From: Pelotomaculum schinkii
GTDB taxonomy: Bacteria; Bacillota; Desulfotomaculia; Desulfotomaculales; Pelotomaculaceae
Assembly: GCF_004369205.1 (NCBI RefSeq)
Contig: NZ_QFGA01000002.1
Span: 248,001 to 312,000, forward strand
Direction: 5' to 3'
Length of the DNA stretch: 64,000 bases
Part shown: positions 61,901-64,000 of the stretch, piece by piece
Layout of the letters: every line of letters begins with the position of its first letter
Position numbering within the stretch: the first letter of the stretch is position 1
Notes under the pieces: model-generated
The model's database searches: none
Seen by the model: the letters and a program-made list of their open reading frames with translations, nothing else
Told to the model about the DNA's origin: nothing
Position numbers and translations under genes: made by a program

Positions 61901-63319
61901 TTGCAGGCTAAACAATTGCAGCGCAGCGCTTCCAGGCCGGCCGGGTTCCTGTCCCTGACCGAAGCTATAAAACAAAGCCGGGAGCAGGTTGTGGAGAACC
62001 ACAAAAATTACCTGAACAGCAGCCTGGTCATGATGATGGGTCTTATAGGTTTTGATAAGCATTTCACCAGAGCCGAGGGCATTTACGTCTGGGACAACAA
62101 AGGCAACCGCTACCTTGATTTTCTAGGCGCCTACGGGGCGCTCAACCTGGGCCACAACCACCCGAAAATTATCGACGCCGTCAACCAGGTCAAGGAAGTG
62201 CCCAACCTGCTCCAAGCCTCCCTCGGCACCTTGCCGGCGGCCCTGGCCAAAAACCTGGCTTTGGCCGCCCCCGGTGACCTGCGCCGCTCTTTCTTCGGCA
62301 ACAGCGGCGCCGAGGCGGTCGAAGGAGCCCTTAAACTGGCGCGCGCCGCCACCGGCCGGACAGCTTTTGTTTACTGTGAAGGCTCTTTCCACGGTAAATC
62401 TTTGGGCGCGCTGTCGGTTACCGGCCGTGAAAAATACCAGAAGACCTTTCAGCCTCTCGTGCCTGACTGCCACAGTGTCCCTTTCGGTGACCTCGATGCG
62501 CTGGAGAAACAGCTGCGCGACCAAAGCTGCGCTGCCTTTATTGTAGAGCCGATCCAGGGAGAGGGCGGGATCATCATACCGCAGGCAGGCTACCTCTCCG
62601 GTGTCAGGCAGATCTGCTCCAGATACGGGACGCTGTTGATTTTTGATGAGATCCAGACCGGCTTTGGCCGTACCGGCGAGATGTTTGCCTGCCAACACGA
62701 AGGTGTCGCCCCTGATATTATGTGCATGGCTAAATCACTTGGAGGCGGCATCATGCCTATAGGCGCCTACATCACTACCGATGAAATCTGGAAGAAGGCT
62801 TACGGCAGCATGGAAAAAGCCCTGCTGCACACCTCCACTTTCGGGGGCAACACCTGGGCGGCCGCCGCGGGTATCGCAGCCCTGGAAGTAATATACGAGG
62901 AAAACCTGCCGGAAAAAGCACGTGTAAACGGCGCCTACCTGCTGCAGGAACTTTGCAAGCTGCAGGAAAAATACCCGCTTTTAAAAGATGTCAGAGGGCG
63001 CGGCCTGATGGCGGGCATTGAATTCAACCAGCCGGGGAGCCTGGCCGGCAAAGCCACCTTCGGACTGGCCAGCAAGCTTTCCGAGGAATACCTGGGCACC
63101 CTGGTAGCGGGCGAACTGATGAACAAGTACCACATCATCACCGCCTATACCCTGAACAATCCCAACGTAATCCGCCTCGAGCCGCCTCTGGGTGTCACCC
63201 GCGAACAGCTTGACACCCTGCTGCAGGCCCTGGATAAGGTCCTGGCTGCCAACAAGGGTTTTTTCAGCATGGCCGCCTCAGGCGCGAAGACCATGCTGAA
63301 GTCATTGATTAAAAAATAA
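61901..63319 (+). CDS. Class III aminotransferase, putrescine aminotransferase type
   Basis: A PLP enzyme of 472 residues. It has FFGNSGAEAVEGALKLARA, SFHGKSLGALSVTG, VEPIQGEGGIIIP, FDEIQTGFGRTG and the PLP Lys in CMAKSLGGGIMPIG. Over the whole length it resembles YgjG/SpuC-like putrescine aminotransferases more than ornithine or GABA enzymes, so it probably moves an amino group from a diamine to 2-oxoglutarate. I chose the TTG at 61901, with AAAGGGGTG at 6-base spacing, over a GTG three codons upstream. It is divergent from the ribosomal operon. Confidence 0.9.
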   Translation: MQAKQLQRSASRPAGFLSLTEAIKQSREQVVENHKNYLNSSLVMMMGLIGFDKHFTRAEGIYVWDNKGNRYLDFLGAYGALNLGHNHPKIIDAVNQVKEVPNLLQASLGTLPAALAKNLALAAPGDLRRSFFGNSGAEAVEGALKLARAATGRTAFVYCEGSFHGKSLGALSVTGREKYQKTFQPLVPDCHSVPFGDLDALEKQLRDQSCAAFIVEPIQGEGGIIIPQAGYLSGVRQICSRYGTLLIFDEIQTGFGRTGEMFACQHEGVAPDIMCMAKSLGGGIMPIGAYITTDEIWKKAYGSMEKALLHTSTFGGNTWAAAAGIAALEVIYEENLPEKARVNGAYLLQELCKLQEKYPLLKDVRGRGLMAGIEFNQPGSLAGKATFGLASKLSEEYLGTLVAGELMNKYHIITAYTLNNPNVIRLEPPLGVTREQLDTLLQALDKVLAANKGFFSMAASGAKTMLKSLIKK

Positions 63320-63326
63320 AGGATGC

Positions 63327-63787
63327 ATGCTATTTCTCCTTCAAAAAAGACCAGGCTTCTTTTTAATGCTAATTATGTTAATAACCCTTTGCTTGCCTGC
63401 TTTAGCATCAGCCAATGTATATGTTGGAGGAAAATGGATCCCATCATCAGGCAACATAACCGGTGTAAAAGCTGACATATATACAGCAGCATACGGTGTC
63501 ATATCGTCTGGACATATGACATGTGCATGGCCTATGGTTTGGCAGAATAATTCTATCAACTTACAAACACTGCCTTTAATGCTTTTAGTGATGATACAAA
63601 GAATAACAACAAATATCTATCAAAAGATGGTTTTTTGGAAAAAGCTCCGTGCTATATCGTAAGTTTTAAAGGAATAACTAGAGCTGGCAAAGCACCTGAA
63701 GGGATGCAAGCTCCAATATTCCATGAATATAATGTTGTTATTGATGCTGATTCGGGTGATATTCTATTTAGTCTAGCATACAGATAG
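63327..63787 (+). pseudogene. Secreted hypothetical protein with a frameshift
   Basis: A signal peptide (FFLMLIMLITLCLPALASA) and a mature start NVYVGGKWIPSSGNITG read in frame 1 until about MTCAWPMVW. The coding pattern then moves to another frame (YQLTNTAFNAFSDDTKNNNK through VVIDADSGDILFSLAYR) and stops at 63787. The shift is near 63530-63550. The IDADSGDIL ending is like PepSY-type or stalk-like secreted domains. AAAGGA precedes the ATG, and the gene begins 8 bases after the aminotransferase stop. Recent loss or a sequencing error are both possible. Confidence 0.75.
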
Positions 63788-63825
63788 AAAATATTATTTG
63801 CTAAAGAAATAAGAATCAACTAGAG

Positions 63826-63860
63826 TAGTGCTGCAGTAATTTTCTGCAGCACTATTTATT
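63826..63860 (+). terminator. Terminator after the secreted protein gene
   Basis: AGTGCTGCAG and CTGCAGCACT pair perfectly around TAATTTT and are followed by ATTTATTT. It is about 40 bases past 63787 and before the convergent partial gene. Confidence 0.8.
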
Positions 63861-63921
63861 TCTATAATGTATGAGTTAAAAGAAAAAGGCCGATTAATAA
63901 CCAGCCCAAGGTAGAAAATGA

Positions 63922-64000
63922 TTACATACCCAATTCAACAGCAGCCTGCCTTACAGCCTCTTCGTCAATATGCTTAAGGCCCTTCTGATAGCCATAGATT
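63922..64000 (-). CDS. C-terminus of a gene that continues past the right edge
   Basis: The minus-strand frame reads IYGYQKGLKHIDEEAVRQAA VELGM and stops with TAA at 63922-63924. Only 25 codons are visible. They look like a normal helical C-terminus, but the family cannot be named from so little. Confidence 0.55.
   Translation of the reverse strand, partial: IYGYQKGLKHIDEEAVRQAAVELGM

Overview
The window looks like chromosome from a low-to-moderate G+C, spore-former-type Firmicute of the Peptococcaceae / Desulfotomaculia group, most like Pelotomaculum or Desulfotomaculum. I infer this from three things: the rnc-ffh-type ribosomal operon order (ylxM-ffh-rpsP-khpA-ylqD-rimM-trmD-rplS-lepB-rbgA-rnhB-yraN), the strong AGGAGG ribosome binding sites, and the syntroph-like acyl-CoA/CoA-transferase genes. 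No rRNA, tRNA or CRISPR array was recognised.

Layout. 1-7.8 kb: a broken serine recombinase, a K+-dependent-type membrane pyrophosphatase (hppA), a two-gene operon (double-winged Lrp-like regulator plus ADP-forming acyl-CoA synthetase alpha-like protein), and a GAF-PAS sigma-54 activator. 8-15 kb: an accessory scar zone. An IS21-family element has cut off the 5' end of an amidohydrolase gene, a TDT-family transporter follows an in-frame NAD-ligase remnant, and a LysR regulator is divergent from it. 15-19.7 kb: a ComM/YifB AAA protein, a frameshifted SAM methyltransferase, and a solo TnpB nuclease that overlaps its end. 19.7-23 kb: a LysM protein with an odd start and a c-di-GMP module (HD-GYP, an unknown protein, CBS-GGDEF) behind a recognisable c-di-GMP-I riboswitch, with a divergent XRE regulator. 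23.4-25.2 kb: MarR plus MATE efflux.

25.4-28.5 kb holds a very AT-rich gene for a 1038-residue nitrilase-STAND NTPase-TPR protein. It has the architecture of a single-gene antiphage or conflict system and is the best candidate here for a poorly described system. 28.7-34.7 kb: a Ku remnant, a 40-residue membrane microprotein, an AtuA/DUF4387 pair next to a sigma-54 activator remnant, and a sharply bounded high-GC segment (M64 metallopeptidase with a six-repeat C-terminal domain, plus the end of an RNA methyltransferase gene). That segment looks actinobacterial, by transfer or by chimeric assembly.

34.9-39.8 kb: acyl-CoA dehydrogenase with a C-terminal extension, an OFA-type MFS carrier and a family I CoA-transferase, a plausible carboxylic-acid activation/oxidation set. 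40-42.6 kb: an unknown 712-residue protein with a C-terminal XRE domain beside 22-bp iteron-like repeats, possibly a replicon remnant. 43-49.8 kb: an RND pump and lipoprotein adaptor divergent from a two-component system. 49.9-53.8 kb: an MscS channel, then a c-di-AMP (ydaO) riboswitch ahead of ablA-ablB, which make the osmolyte N-epsilon-acetyl-beta-lysine. 53.8-61.7 kb: the translation/secretion operon, interrupted between khpA and ylqD by a MITE-like or RNA-like inverted-repeat element. 61.9-64 kb: a putrescine-type aminotransferase, a frameshifted secreted protein, and the end of a gene that runs off the right edge.
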